In this document: positions 25,058-33,864 of the stretch, piece after piece
How the letters are laid out: each line of letters starts with the position of its first letter
Numbering within the stretch: position 1 is the first letter of the stretch
Assembly: GCA_947452365.1 (NCBI GenBank)
Contig: CANGCO010000018.1
Span: 1-35,047 of the forward strand
Reading direction: 5' to 3'
Length of the DNA stretch: 35,047 nucleotides
DNA from: Caulobacteraceae bacterium
Lineage (GTDB): Bacteria > Pseudomonadota > Alphaproteobacteria > Caulobacterales > Caulobacteraceae
The notes under the pieces: generated by a model
What the model was told of the DNA's origin: nothing
Seen by the model: only the letters and a program-made list of their open reading frames with translations
Database searches by the model: none
Made by a program: the position numbers and the translations under genes

Positions 25058-25960
25058 TCAGTCCTTTTTCAGGGTTTCGGTCTGGCCGCTCAGCCAGGGC
25101 AGGACGGCCGAAAAATCGCGCTGAGCATAGCCTTGATTGGCAAACAAGGCATAGAGGGCTTCGGCCTGGGCCCCTAAGGGCGTTGAAGCCCCGGCCTTGG
25201 CGGCCGCTTCTTGCGCGAGTTTTAAGTCTTTCAGCATCATGGCTGTGGCAAAGCCGCCCTCATAGCCGCGATCGGCTGGGGTGGCTGGACCAATGCCCTC
25301 TACCGGGCAATAGGTGGTGAGCGACCAGCACTGGCCCGAGGATTTTGACGCTATCTCAAAAAATCGGTCCGCCTCTAGGCCCAGCTTATCGGCCAGGGCA
25401 AAGGCTTCACAGGTGCCGATCATGGAAATGCCTAGCAGCATATTGTTGCAGATCTTGGCCGCCTGCCCCGCGCCGCTGGCACCGGCATGGATGACAACCC
25501 GGGCCATGGGGGTGAGGGCGGCCTCAACGGCGGCAAAGTCTTTAGCCTCGCAACCGACCATAAAGGCTAGGCTTCCGGCGTCAGCGGCAGCCGTGCCGCC
25601 CGATACGGGCGCGTCCGCCGCACGCAGGCCTGAGCCCACGGCAAGGGCGGCCACAAAGCGGGCACTATCGACATCAATGGTCGAGCAATCAATCACCAGA
25701 GCGCCGGCCTGGCTATGGCCAACAATCTCCTCGGCATAGACACTGCGCACATGCTGGCCTGCAGGCAGCATGGTGATGACCACTTCGGCGTTCATAACCG
25801 CATCACGCACACTGCCAACCGGCGTGCAGCCTGCCTCGGCGGCGCGTTTTAGGGCCCCGGCGCTTAAGTCAAAGGCCAGCACCGTATGGCCAGCCTTGGC
25901 CTGGTTGGCCGCCATGCCAGCGCCCATATTGCCAAGTCCGATAAAGGCTATGCGGGTCAT
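25058..25960 (-). CDS. mmsB: 3-hydroxyisobutyrate dehydrogenase
   Basis: A 300-residue NAD-dependent beta-hydroxyacid dehydrogenase that oxidises 3-hydroxyisobutyrate to methylmalonate semialdehyde. The Rossmann motif is FIGLGNMGAGMA (6-17). The substrate loop is DAPVSGGTAAADAGSL (117-131). The catalytic Lys169 and Asn173 are in GQAAKICNNMLL. The ATG at 25960 overlaps the TGA of the preceding hydrolase gene (ATGA) and has GGAA six bases upstream. An ATG at 25972 is possible but has no properly spaced binding site. The operon position between the CoA hydrolase and hydratase genes confirms the valine role over the related glyoxylate or tartronate reductases. Confidence 0.94.
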   Translation of the reverse strand: MTRIAFIGLGNMGAGMAANQAKAGHTVLAFDLSAGALKRAAEAGCTPVGSVRDAVMNAEVVITMLPAGQHVRSVYAEEIVGHSQAGALVIDCSTIDVDSARFVAALAVGSGLRAADAPVSGGTAAADAGSLAFMVGCEAKDFAAVEAALTPMARVVIHAGASGAGQAAKICNNMLLGISMIGTCEAFALADKLGLEADRFFEIASKSSGQCWSLTTYCPVEGIGPATPADRGYEGGFATAMMLKDLKLAQEAAAKAGASTPLGAQAEALYALFANQGYAQRDFSAVLPWLSGQTETLKKD

Positions 25961-27015
25961 AGGGGTTTCCATTCCTGATCGGCGGGGAGGGGAGCAAAAA
26001 TACCGTCCAGCAGGGCGGTATCCACGTCTTGCAGCCTAGCGGGTGCCCAAACCGGGGCATTGTCCTTATCGAGGATCACAGCACGCACGCCTTCGGAAAA
26101 GTCATGGCGGTTAACCACACGGGCGCTGATCCGATATTCCATCGCTAGAACTTGCGCAAAATCGGTGGCCTTTGCCCCCGTCTGCATCTGACGAAGCGCA
26201 ACCTTTAGGGCCTGCGGCGACTTGGTCAGCAAGAGGGCGTGCTGTTGCCTAGCCCAGTCACTCTTGTCGGCGGCCAAACTGTCCATCACCGCCTCAACCG
26301 TTGGCACGGAAAAATGCGCGTCTATGGCGGCTTGATGAGCAGTAATCGGGGGTGGCCCGGGATCGCTTGAATGCGCGCTCAGGGCCTCACCCAGGCGATT
26401 TTGGCCTGTGCTTGCGATAAGATCGGCCTTGAAGGCCTCTAGCTGGGCGGTCGCGATATAGTGGGTCGTCAGGCCAAGGGCCATACAGTCGGCAGCCTTG
26501 AGGCGCGCGCCCGTCAGGCCCATCCAATACCCGGCAGCGCCGGGCAGGCGCGGCAGGTACCAGCCGCCGCCCACATCGGGAAAAAGACCAATCCCAGTTT
26601 CGGGCATGGCAAAGGTCGTGCGCTCTGTGGCAATCCGGACGCTGGCAGGCAGGGCAATCCCAACGCCGCCGCCCATGACTGTGCCGTCCATCACTGAAAT
26701 CACGGGCTTGGCATAGGCCTTGATCAGGTGGTCGAGCTGATACTCGATATAGAAAAAGGCCCGCGCCTCGACCCCGTCGGTCTGGACGCTCGTGGCCAGC
26801 ATGCGGATATCGCCGCCCGCACAAAAGCCGCGTGCGCCGGTGTGATCGAGCAGCACCATCTGAATGGCGTCATTCTCTCGCCAGTCTTGCAGCGCGGCGA
26901 TCATGATCTGGCACATATTGGTGGTCAGGGCATGCAGGGCATCTGGCCGGTTCAGGGTCAGGTGGCCAATCCCGTTCTGTACACGGACCAAGACTTCTGG
27001 GGCCGCATCGGTCAT
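25957..27015 (-). CDS. 3-hydroxyisobutyryl-CoA hydrolase
   Basis: A 352-residue crotonase-superfamily thioesterase that frees 3-hydroxyisobutyrate from CoA, avoiding build-up of reactive methacrylyl-CoA. The N-terminal crotonase fold carries [11 protein letters not shown] (63-73) and the oxyanion segment [12 protein letters not shown] (111-122). The hydrolase signature [23 protein letters not shown] runs over about 135-157, with Glu139 and Asp147 as the likely catalytic pair. The C-terminal extension of about 100 residues separates it from simple hydratases. It overlaps by 4 bases (ATGA) with the genes on both sides, indicating translational coupling. Confidence 0.93.
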   Translation of the reverse strand: MTDAAPEVLVRVQNGIGHLTLNRPDALHALTTNMCQIMIAALQDWRENDAIQMVLLDHTGARGFCAGGDIRMLATSVQTDGVEARAFFYIEYQLDHLIKAYAKPVISVMDGTVMGGGVGIALPASVRIATERTTFAMPETGIGLFPDVGGGWYLPRLPGAAGYWMGLTGARLKAADCMALGLTTHYIATAQLEAFKADLIASTGQNRLGEALSAHSSDPGPPPITAHQAAIDAHFSVPTVEAVMDSLAADKSDWARQQHALLLTKSPQALKVALRQMQTGAKATDFAQVLAMEYRISARVVNRHDFSEGVRAVILDKDNAPVWAPARLQDVDTALLDGIFAPLPADQEWKPL

Positions 27016-28151
27016 TGGCGAAACAGCTCTCTGGAAATAATCACCCGCATGACCTCGTTTGTGCCCTCGAGGATCTGGTGCACGCGCAGGTCGCGGACAA
27101 TCCTCTCCAGCGGATAGTCGCGCAGATAGCCATAGCCGCCATGCAGTTGCAGCGCCTGATTGGCGACTTCAAACCCGGCATCGGTGGCATAGCGCTTGGC
27201 CATGGCGCAGTATTGGCTGGCCTTGGGGTGGCGGCTATCCATGGCATGGGCACCGCGATAGACCATCAGGCGCGCGGCCTCCAATTCGGTGGCCATATCG
27301 GCCATCTTGAACTGCAGGGCCTGAAAATCCTTTAAGGCATGACCAAATTGGTTGCGGGTCTCAAGATGGGCCTTGGCGGTTTCCAGCGCCAGACTAGCGC
27401 CGCCGAGCGAGCAGGCGGCAATGTTGAGCCGTCCACCATCTAGACCCATCATGGCAAAGCGAAAGCCTTCGCCCTCTGAGCCAATTCGATTTTCAACGGG
27501 GACCCGGACATTGTCGAAATTAACCATGGCTGTCGGCTGACTATTCCAGCCCATCTTGCGCTCATTGGCCCCAAACGACAGGCCGGGCGTGCCTTTTTCG
27601 ACCACCAGGGTGGATATACCCTTGGGGCCAGGCCCGCCTGTGCGCACCATGACCACATAGAGGTCTGACACGCCTGCGCCGGAGATAAACGCCTTGGCGC
27701 CATTGATCACATAATGATCACCGTCCAGATGCGCCTTGGTGGCTAGGCTTGCCGCATCAGAGCCCGCACCCGGCTCGGTCAGGCAATAGCTGGCAATCAA
27801 TTCCATGCAGGTTAGCCGCGGCAGGTATTTGGCCCGCAAGGCCTCAGAGCCAAACCGATCAATCATCCAGGACGCCATATTATGGATCGACATAAAGGCG
27901 GCGGTCGAGACATCGCCCTTGGACAAGGCCTCAAAAATGATCGCCGCGTCCAGCCGCCCAAGGCCAGAGCCGCCGACATCTTCGCGCACATAAATACCGG
28001 CAAAACCCAAGCTTGCGGCCTTGCGCATCACATCGACCGGAAAATGCGCCTCGGCATCCCACTGCGCTGAGAACGGTGCCATTTCTGCCGCTGCAAACGC
28101 TTCGGCGGCGTCCTGAATAGCGATCTGGTCTTCGCTTAGGGCAAAATCCAT
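27012..28151 (-). CDS. Isobutyryl-CoA dehydrogenase (ACAD8-like)
   Basis: A 379-residue acyl-CoA dehydrogenase forming methacrylyl-CoA from isobutyryl-CoA. Motifs: [14 protein letters not shown] (123-136), [18 protein letters not shown] (155-172, the variant typical of isobutyryl-CoA dehydrogenases), [14 protein letters not shown] (334-347) and the catalytic Glu362 in [10 protein letters not shown]. Unlike the dehydrogenase ending at 8945, the base is in the standard EGTNE position. It starts 7 bases after mmsA and overlaps the hydrolase gene by ATGA. Specificity is assigned from the operon as well as the sequence; 2-methylbutyryl-CoA is a possible second substrate. Confidence 0.92.
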   Translation of the reverse strand: MDFALSEDQIAIQDAAEAFAAAEMAPFSAQWDAEAHFPVDVMRKAASLGFAGIYVREDVGGSGLGRLDAAIIFEALSKGDVSTAAFMSIHNMASWMIDRFGSEALRAKYLPRLTCMELIASYCLTEPGAGSDAASLATKAHLDGDHYVINGAKAFISGAGVSDLYVVMVRTGGPGPKGISTLVVEKGTPGLSFGANERKMGWNSQPTAMVNFDNVRVPVENRIGSEGEGFRFAMMGLDGGRLNIAACSLGGASLALETAKAHLETRNQFGHALKDFQALQFKMADMATELEAARLMVYRGAHAMDSRHPKASQYCAMAKRYATDAGFEVANQALQLHGGYGYLRDYPLERIVRDLRVHQILEGTNEVMRVIISRELFRQ

Positions 28152-28158
28152 GGCGGCC

Positions 28159-29655
28159 TCACTTCATGGTCGGAATGACAAAGGCGGAGTCTTCAACCGC
28201 CCCTTCGGGCCAGCGGGCGGTGATGGTCTTGACCTTGGTATAGAAGCGCACGCCCTCGGCCCCGTGCTGATTGGTGTCGCCAAACGCACTGCGCTTCCAG
28301 CCGCCAAAGCTGTGATAGGCCACCGGCACAGGGATGGGCACATTAATGCCCACCATGCCCACCTCAACCCGGGCGGCAAATTCGCGAGCGGCGCGGCCAT
28401 TGCGGGTAAAGATCGCCACGCCATTGCCGTATTGGTGATCGGACGGATAGGACAGGGCCTCTTCAAAGCTCTCGGCCCGCAGGATTTGCAAGACCGGGCC
28501 AAAGATTTCTTCCTGATAGGAGCGCATGCTTGGCTTGACCTGATCAAACAGGGTGGGGCCGATAAAGAAGCCCTTTTCAAAGCCTTGCAGGGCAAAGCCG
28601 CGGCCATCGACCACAAGCTCTGCGCCCTCATCGACGCCCATCTGGATATAGCTGGCAATCTTGTCGCGGTGGGCCGAAGACACGACCGGGCCATAATGGG
28701 CATTCACGTCAGACGAGACACCGATCTGTAGGGTCTGAATCTCTTCTAGCAGGCGCTCGCGCAAATCGTCGGCGGTCTTTTTGCCGACGGGCACCACCAC
28801 CGGCAGGGCCATGCAGCGCTCGCCCGCCGAGCCATAGGCCGCCCCGACCAGGTCCTTGACCGCCTGGTCCAGATCCGCATCGGGCAGGATAATGCCATGG
28901 TTCTTGGCCCCGCCCATGGCCTGGACGCGTTTGCCATTGGCCGTGCCGGTCGAATAGACATATTGGGCAATATCGGACGAGCCGACAAAGCTGACCGCCT
29001 TGATGGTCGGGTGATGCAAGATGGCATCCACGGCCGTCTTGTCGCCATGCACAACATTCAGCACGCCCGCGGGAGCGCCTGCCTCCATAAAGAGTTCGGC
29101 CAGCCGCACCGGCAAGGATGGATCGCGCTCAGAGGGCTTGAGAATAAAAGTATTGCCCGTGGCGATGGCAATGCCAAACATCCACATTGGGATCATGGCC
29201 GGGAAGTTGAACGGGGTAATCCCGGCGACCACGCCCAAGGGCTGGCGCATGGAATAGACGTCAATGCCGGGGCCTGCGCCCTCAGTGTATTCGCCCTTTA
29301 AGAGATGCGGAATGCCGCAGGCAAATTCGATCACTTCCAAGCCGCGCTGGATATCGCCCTTGGAATCGGCAATCACCTTGCCGTGCTCGCTAGATAGAAG
29401 CTCGGCCATCTCAGTCATATTGGCTTCGAGCAGGCGCTTGAACTCAAACATCACCCGGGCGCGGCGCTGGGGATTGGTCGCAGCCCAGCCGATTTGCGCG
29501 GCAGCCGCAGACTGGACGGCCAGGTCCATCTCCGCATCGGTGGCAAATTGAACTCGCGCCTGGACCTCGCCCGTATTGGGATTAAACACATCGCTAAACC
29601 GGCCTGACTTGCCGATCAGGGTTTGACCGTTAACAAAATGATGGATGTCGCGCAT
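28159..29655 (-). CDS. mmsA: CoA-acylating methylmalonate-semialdehyde dehydrogenase
   Basis: A 498-residue aldehyde dehydrogenase that converts methylmalonate semialdehyde plus CoA to propionyl-CoA and CO2. Landmarks: [16 protein letters not shown] (143-158, Asn150), ILKPSERDP (171-179, Lys173 contacting NAD) and the nucleophile Cys281 in GSAGERCMA. The general-base glutamate of hydrolytic aldehyde dehydrogenases is replaced in AMGGAKNHG (246-254), as expected for the CoA-acylating class. Length is standard. AGGAG lies seven bases before the ATG. It is the first gene of the five-gene valine operon and is divergent from a LysR gene. Confidence 0.96.
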   Translation of the reverse strand: MRDIHHFVNGQTLIGKSGRFSDVFNPNTGEVQARVQFATDAEMDLAVQSAAAAQIGWAATNPQRRARVMFEFKRLLEANMTEMAELLSSEHGKVIADSKGDIQRGLEVIEFACGIPHLLKGEYTEGAGPGIDVYSMRQPLGVVAGITPFNFPAMIPMWMFGIAIATGNTFILKPSERDPSLPVRLAELFMEAGAPAGVLNVVHGDKTAVDAILHHPTIKAVSFVGSSDIAQYVYSTGTANGKRVQAMGGAKNHGIILPDADLDQAVKDLVGAAYGSAGERCMALPVVVPVGKKTADDLRERLLEEIQTLQIGVSSDVNAHYGPVVSSAHRDKIASYIQMGVDEGAELVVDGRGFALQGFEKGFFIGPTLFDQVKPSMRSYQEEIFGPVLQILRAESFEEALSYPSDHQYGNGVAIFTRNGRAAREFAARVEVGMVGINVPIPVPVAYHSFGGWKRSAFGDTNQHGAEGVRFYTKVKTITARWPEGAVEDSAFVIPTMK

Positions 29656-29779
29656 GGGGCATCTCCTGACGAGGCTTTAGGCCAATATGAATCTGACCCA
29701 CTGGCTATCATTTCCAAGGCCGTGCGTATGCTGCAAAAATTCTGGACTAATCCTGCAATTATGCGGTTAGGTGGGGCCC
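29656..29779. promoter_or_regulatory. Divergent mmsA/lysR control region
   Basis: This 124-base gap holds both promoters. A direct repeat CTGCAA stands at 29731-29736 and 29753-29758, a 22-base period or two helical turns on one face of the DNA. On the minus strand the distal copy gives TTGCAG, a fair -35-like hexamer. Shine-Dalgarno sites for both genes are clear. LysR proteins commonly bind such divergent regions; the exact site is inference. Confidence 0.4.
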
Positions 29780-30676
29780 ATGAAGGATTGGGATGATTTG
29801 CGCGTATTTATGGCCGCGGCCCGTAGTGGGTCTTTGACCAGTGCTGCCCTGCGTCTGCATATGGATGCCACCACGGTGGGGCGGCGGATTCAAAGGCTGG
29901 AGGCCAGTCTGAAATCCACCCTTTTGGTGCGCTCCTCGCGCGGCCTGCAATTGACGGCGGCAGGCGCGCGTCTGCGCGAGGCGGGCCTGTCGGTCGAGGC
30001 GGCGATTGACGCAGCAGGCGAGGCCGATGCCCCTGGTGGGGTGTCGGGCACGGTGCGCATCAGTGTTTCCGAAGGCTTTGGTGGCCAGATTGTCGCCCCA
30101 GCCTTGCCTGACTTTATCCGCACCCGTCCGGGGCTGACCATCGAACTGGTGACCAATGCCGGCTCCCTGTCCCCGGCGATGCGCGAGGTGGATATCTCCG
30201 TCACCCTCAGTCCGCCGCGCTCGGCCAGACTGACGGTGGAAAAACTGACCGATTATGAGCTGGGTCTTTATGCCTCGTCGGCGCATCTGGCCAAGGTGGG
30301 TCACCCTGAGCAGCTTCAGGACCTGCGGGCGCATCAATTGGTCGGTTATGTCGATGATCTTATTTATGCGCCAGAACTGCGTTATTTGGATGAGGTCTTG
30401 CCCGACCTTAGGCCAAGGCTGATGAGTTCATCGATCCGGGCGCAGCTGGAACTGGTGGCAGCGGGCGCTGGTATCGGGGTCCTGCCGCATTTCATGGCCA
30501 GTGAGACGCCGGGCCTTGAGCGGGTCTTGGCCGGCGTCGTCGGGATTAAACGCTCGTTTTGGATGTCGATCCATCAGGATCTTAAGACCACGGCAAGGCT
30601 AAGGGCTGTGCGCGGCTGGATGCTGGACCTTGTCGCGGCAAGGTATGATCAATTGCTGCCGGGGCCAAGCGCATGA
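29780..30676 (+). CDS. LysR-family transcriptional regulator
   Basis: A 298-residue LysR regulator. The winged helix-turn-helix is at 1-60 ([22 protein letters not shown], then [15 protein letters not shown]). The effector-binding periplasmic-binding-protein-like domain (about 85-290) starts at [11 protein letters not shown] and contains [14 protein letters not shown]. The ATG at 29780 is preceded by AGGTGGGG; a GTG at 29771 is a poorer alternative. It is transcribed away from mmsA, the usual place for a regulator of the adjacent catabolic operon. Its stop overlaps mobA by ATGA, so it is cotranscribed with a cofactor gene of no obvious relation to valine. Confidence 0.9.
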   Translation: MKDWDDLRVFMAAARSGSLTSAALRLHMDATTVGRRIQRLEASLKSTLLVRSSRGLQLTAAGARLREAGLSVEAAIDAAGEADAPGGVSGTVRISVSEGFGGQIVAPALPDFIRTRPGLTIELVTNAGSLSPAMREVDISVTLSPPRSARLTVEKLTDYELGLYASSAHLAKVGHPEQLQDLRAHQLVGYVDDLIYAPELRYLDEVLPDLRPRLMSSSIRAQLELVAAGAGIGVLPHFMASETPGLERVLAGVVGIKRSFWMSIHQDLKTTARLRAVRGWMLDLVAARYDQLLPGPSA

Positions 30677-31215
30677 GGCTGGGCGTGGCCATATTGGTTG
30701 GCGGGGCCTCGCGGCGGATGGGCACTGACAAGGCTTTGCTAGACTGGGGCGGTATGCGCGCTGTTGATCGCTGCGCCGCCTTGGGGACTGCTCTGGGGGC
30801 GGAACATGTGCTCACGGCTGGGGGCGATTATGGCCTTGCCTTTGTGCCTGATACCGCGCCTCAGGCTGGGCCGGTGGCAGGCTTGCTGGTGGCGGCAAGG
30901 CGATTACAAGATTTGGGTCTTAGCCATATGCTGGCCCTTGCCGTGGATGCCCCGACCGTGACCCCGACGGATTTGGGGCCCCTGCTGGCTCTTTCCGAGG
31001 GCGGATGTTTTGAAGGCTTTCCCTTGCCGTTTTATGTGCCTATTGCCGCTCTTGACCACAGTGCCGCGCCAGACTGGCCCTTGCGGCGGCTGGTTGAGCG
31101 GGCGGGCGGGCAGACCTTGGCCTGCGCGCCTGATATGGCCCTGCGGCTCAGAGGGGCCAATACACCCGGCGAGCGCTTGGCCCTTGTCGAGGCGGCCGGC
31201 CTGGGTCAGGATTGA
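30673..31215 (+). CDS. mobA: MobA-like molybdenum cofactor guanylyltransferase
   Basis: A 180-residue nucleotidyltransferase of the MobA/MocA group, which attach GMP or CMP to molybdopterin. The nucleotide-binding signature [20 protein letters not shown] is at 8-27 (Arg15, Lys20). GPVAGL (66-71) and the metal-binding Asp92 in LAVDAP follow, as in MobA. It is slightly shorter than typical members (about 190-200), with a plain C-terminus. GTP (MobA) versus CTP (MocA) preference cannot be fixed by eye. It is translationally coupled to the LysR gene, and no molybdoenzyme gene is visible in the window. Confidence 0.85.
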   Translation: MRLGVAILVGGASRRMGTDKALLDWGGMRAVDRCAALGTALGAEHVLTAGGDYGLAFVPDTAPQAGPVAGLLVAARRLQDLGLSHMLALAVDAPTVTPTDLGPLLALSEGGCFEGFPLPFYVPIAALDHSAAPDWPLRRLVERAGGQTLACAPDMALRLRGANTPGERLALVEAAGLGQD

Positions 31216-31255
31216 CCAGACTTCAGCCCAAAGACCTAAGCACGAGACGTAAATT

Positions 31256-32020
31256 ATGGCACATTTCAATTTCGGCGGTTTTGAGCTCCATTTTGAAGAC
31301 ACGGGCCCGGGGCCGGTAAATACGCTGGTGCTGGTGCATGGCTTTACCTCTAATGCGCATGAGAACTGGGGCCGCACCGGCTGGGTGCATGCGGCAAGGG
31401 TCAAGGGCCTGCGCTGTGTGACGCTGGACCTTCGTGGTCATGGCCAGAGCGCCAAGCCGCATGATCCGGCCGATTATGGCCGTGCCAATCTGGCGGGCGA
31501 TGTCTTGGCCCTGCTGGATCATTTGGGCTTAGAAAAAGTTGACTTGATGGGGTTTTCGCTGGGCGCGCATGTGGCGCTAGCCGCCGCCATGGCTGCGCCA
31601 CATAGGTTTTGGAACCTGATCCTTGGTGGTATTGGCGGGCGGATGCTGGAGGCGCGCCCGCGTGATGACGCCATGGCCCTGGCCATGGAGGCCGAGGATA
31701 TCGAAACCATTGCCGAGCCCTTGCATAAGAGCTTTCGTCAGTTTGCGGATGAACAGGGCGAGGACCGGCTGGCCTTGGCTGCGTGTATCCGCGGGCCTCA
31801 CACGCCGCTTGATCTGGACGCGCTGGAGACCTTGAGCGTGCCCACCCTTGTTGTGGCCGGATCGCGTGATGACCTGGCTGGTGATCCGCAGGCCCTGGCC
31901 GACAAGATTATGGGCGCTAGGGCTGTGCGCCTGCCCGGCTGTGACCATTTCTCAGCCATAGCGCATGGGCTCTACAAGGCCGCCGTGTTTGATTTTCTGG
32001 ATGGGGTTTTGGAAGACTAG
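31256..32020 (+). CDS. Alpha/beta-fold hydrolase
   Basis: A 254-residue alpha/beta hydrolase. The oxyanion segment is LVHGFTSN (26-33), the nucleophile Ser101 is in GFSLGAH, the acid is Asp205 or Asp206 in GSRDDLAGD, and His231 is in GCDHFSAI. LDLRGHGQS (58-65) is typical of esterase, haloperoxidase and ring-cleavage hydrolase relatives, so the substrate is not identifiable. It follows mobA after 40 bases. Its TAG stop interlocks with that of the convergent isochorismatase-like gene in CTAG at 32017-32020. Confidence 0.85.
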   Translation: MAHFNFGGFELHFEDTGPGPVNTLVLVHGFTSNAHENWGRTGWVHAARVKGLRCVTLDLRGHGQSAKPHDPADYGRANLAGDVLALLDHLGLEKVDLMGFSLGAHVALAAAMAAPHRFWNLILGGIGGRMLEARPRDDAMALAMEAEDIETIAEPLHKSFRQFADEQGEDRLALAACIRGPHTPLDLDALETLSVPTLVVAGSRDDLAGDPQALADKIMGARAVRLPGCDHFSAIAHGLYKAAVFDFLDGVLED

Positions 32021-32643
32021 CCTTCAATCAGGGCTAGGGCCTTTGCCTCATCGATCACCTCGGCATATTTGGCCTGGAGATCAAACAGATTGGATCCGTG
32101 CGGGCGTGGGTCGCGGTCGGCGCAGGCCTGGCGCACCACAAACGGCGCAAAGCCATGTTGCAGGGCATCTAGGGTCGTGGCCCGCACGCAGCCCGAGGTC
32201 GAAAACCCGCCAATCAGGACCGTATCAACCTTCATGGCCGCTAGGGTCGAGGCGAGGCTGGTGCCAAAAAACGCTGAGGCATATTGCTTAGTCACGATCA
32301 CGTCTTCGGATTGGGGCGCGATTTCGGCAGGAATGACGCCAAGCGGCGAGCCCGCATCAAAAGCCTTTAATGCCGGGACCTTTTGATAGAATAGACCGCC
32401 ATCGCGGCCGCCCGCGCCATAGACCACCTGGGTATAGATCACCGGAATGGATTTGGCCCGGCAGGCGGCTATCAGGCGGGCAAAGCAGGCCACGGCCTCT
32501 GCCCCGCCCAGATAGAGCGGCGAGGCGGGATCCAGATAGGCGGCGACGACATCGACGACGAGAAGGGCCGGACTGTGGCCAAACCGCAAATGGCCACCAA
32601 AGCCAGCCTTGGCATAGTCTGCATCGAGATCCGCCCCAGCCAT
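32017..32643 (-). CDS. Isochorismatase-fold amidohydrolase (N-carbamoylsarcosine amidase-like)
   Basis: A 208-residue cysteine hydrolase of the isochorismatase superfamily. The catalytic triad is complete: Asp31 (LLVVDVV), Lys119 (IVTKQYASAFFGT) and Cys152 (FSTSGCVRATTLDA). A catalytic cysteine identifies an amidase-type member such as N-carbamoylsarcosine amidase, maleamate amidase or nicotinamidase, rather than isochorismatase proper. The TSGCVRATTLDA form and the N-terminal helical extension favour the N-carbamoylsarcosine/maleamate group. It is the last gene of the operon, three bases after the CoA-transferase. The pairing with a hydantoinase B gene upstream supports hydrolysis of a carbamoyl- or amide-containing intermediate, as inference. 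Confidence 0.87.
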   Translation of the reverse strand: MAGADLDADYAKAGFGGHLRFGHSPALLVVDVVAAYLDPASPLYLGGAEAVACFARLIAACRAKSIPVIYTQVVYGAGGRDGGLFYQKVPALKAFDAGSPLGVIPAEIAPQSEDVIVTKQYASAFFGTSLASTLAAMKVDTVLIGGFSTSGCVRATTLDALQHGFAPFVVRQACADRDPRPHGSNLFDLQAKYAEVIDEAKALALIEG

Positions 32644-32646
32644 GGC

Positions 32647-33852
32647 CTAGATCAGGCCACGGGTCTTAAGGTCAGCGAGATCGGCGGGGCTTAGGCCAAG
32701 CACGCTGGAATAGATCTCGTCATTATCCTGGCCCACGGTTTGCGGCGCGATCGAGCGCACCACGCCAGGCGTCGCCGACAGTTTTGGAAACACGTTTTGC
32801 ATTTTCAGCGTGCCCCAGCGCGGATGCTCGACATCAATAATCGCCTCACGCGCAGCAAAGTGCGGATCGGCGAGCATTTCGGGTGCGCGATAAATCTTGC
32901 CCGCTGGCACCCCGGCCTTGATCATCTTGGCCTCTAGCTCATCGACCGTGAGGGTCTTGGTCCAGTCCTCGACCAGGGCGTCAAGCTCGAGCTGGTTCTT
33001 GCCGCGGCTGATATGGTCAATATAGCGCGGGTCCTTGGCCAGTTCTGGCCGTTCCATGGCATCGCACAGCCGGCCAAACACCGTGTCCTGATTGGCCCCG
33101 ATCAGATATTCGCCGTCGGAACACTTATAGACGTTCGAGGGCGCAATCCCGGGCAGGAAGGAGCCGGAACGCTCGCGAATATAGCCGGTAACCGAATAGT
33201 CCGGCACCATGCTTTCCATGACCTGTAGAACGGCTTCATAGAGCGAGGAATCGACCACCTGACCCTGGCCAGTCTGGTCGCGGTGACGCAAGGCCGCCAG
33301 TGCACCCAAGCAGCCATAGGTCGCGGCCAAAGAATCGCCGATGGAAATGCCCATGCGCGAGGGCGCGCGGTCCGGATCGCCGACAATATAACGCCAGCCG
33401 CCCATGGCCTCACCAATGCCGCCAAAGCCTGCCCGGTCCGAATAGGGGCCGGTCTGGCCATAGCCCGAGACCCGGACAATGATCAGGCCCGGATGGTCCT
33501 TCATCAAGGATTCGGGCGACAGGTTCCATTTTTCCAAGGTCCCTGGCCGGAAGTTTTCGATCAGAATATCGGCCTTGGCGATCAGACGCCTCGCCAGATC
33601 CTGACCTTCGGCGACGCGTAGGTCGGCCGAGACCGATTTTTTATTGCGCGCCACCACTTCCCACCAAAGGGGATAGTCACCCCGGCCCCAGGCCCGCATG
33701 GGATCGCCGGTCACGGGGGGTTCGATCTTGATGACCTCTGCCCCCATATCACCCAGCAATTGACCGCAGAAGGGACCCGCAATCAGCTGGCCCATTTCCA
33801 CAACCCGCAGACCCTTTAGGGGGCCGGTATTTGCAACCTTGACCTCAGACAC
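32647..33852 (-). CDS. CaiB/BaiF family III CoA-transferase
   Basis: A 401-residue family III CoA-transferase, which moves CoA between carboxylic acids through an enzyme aspartyl-CoA thioester. The start region GLRVVEMGQLIAGPFCGQLL and LGDMGAEVIKIE (33-44) are typical. NFRPGTLEKW (100-109), SGYGQTGPYSDR (129-140) and the catalytic Asp173 in SIGDSLAATYG complete the pattern. A GTG at 33852 is used as start; AGGA stands ten bases upstream, which is rather far. It lies 12 bases after the hydantoinase B gene and 3 bases before the isochorismatase-like gene, hence one operon. The acid it activates is unknown. Confidence 0.92.
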   Translation of the reverse strand: MSEVKVANTGPLKGLRVVEMGQLIAGPFCGQLLGDMGAEVIKIEPPVTGDPMRAWGRGDYPLWWEVVARNKKSVSADLRVAEGQDLARRLIAKADILIENFRPGTLEKWNLSPESLMKDHPGLIIVRVSGYGQTGPYSDRAGFGGIGEAMGGWRYIVGDPDRAPSRMGISIGDSLAATYGCLGALAALRHRDQTGQGQVVDSSLYEAVLQVMESMVPDYSVTGYIRERSGSFLPGIAPSNVYKCSDGEYLIGANQDTVFGRLCDAMERPELAKDPRYIDHISRGKNQLELDALVEDWTKTLTVDELEAKMIKAGVPAGKIYRAPEMLADPHFAAREAIIDVEHPRWGTLKMQNVFPKLSATPGVVRSIAPQTVGQDNDEIYSSVLGLSPADLADLKTRGLI

Positions 33853-33864
33853 TCAGTATACGTC

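Noticed and set aside
28150-28731. 193-codon open frame antisense to mmsA
   Set aside because: It lies entirely opposite a well-supported gene and has the low-complexity composition of a GC-driven shadow frame, with no family motif.
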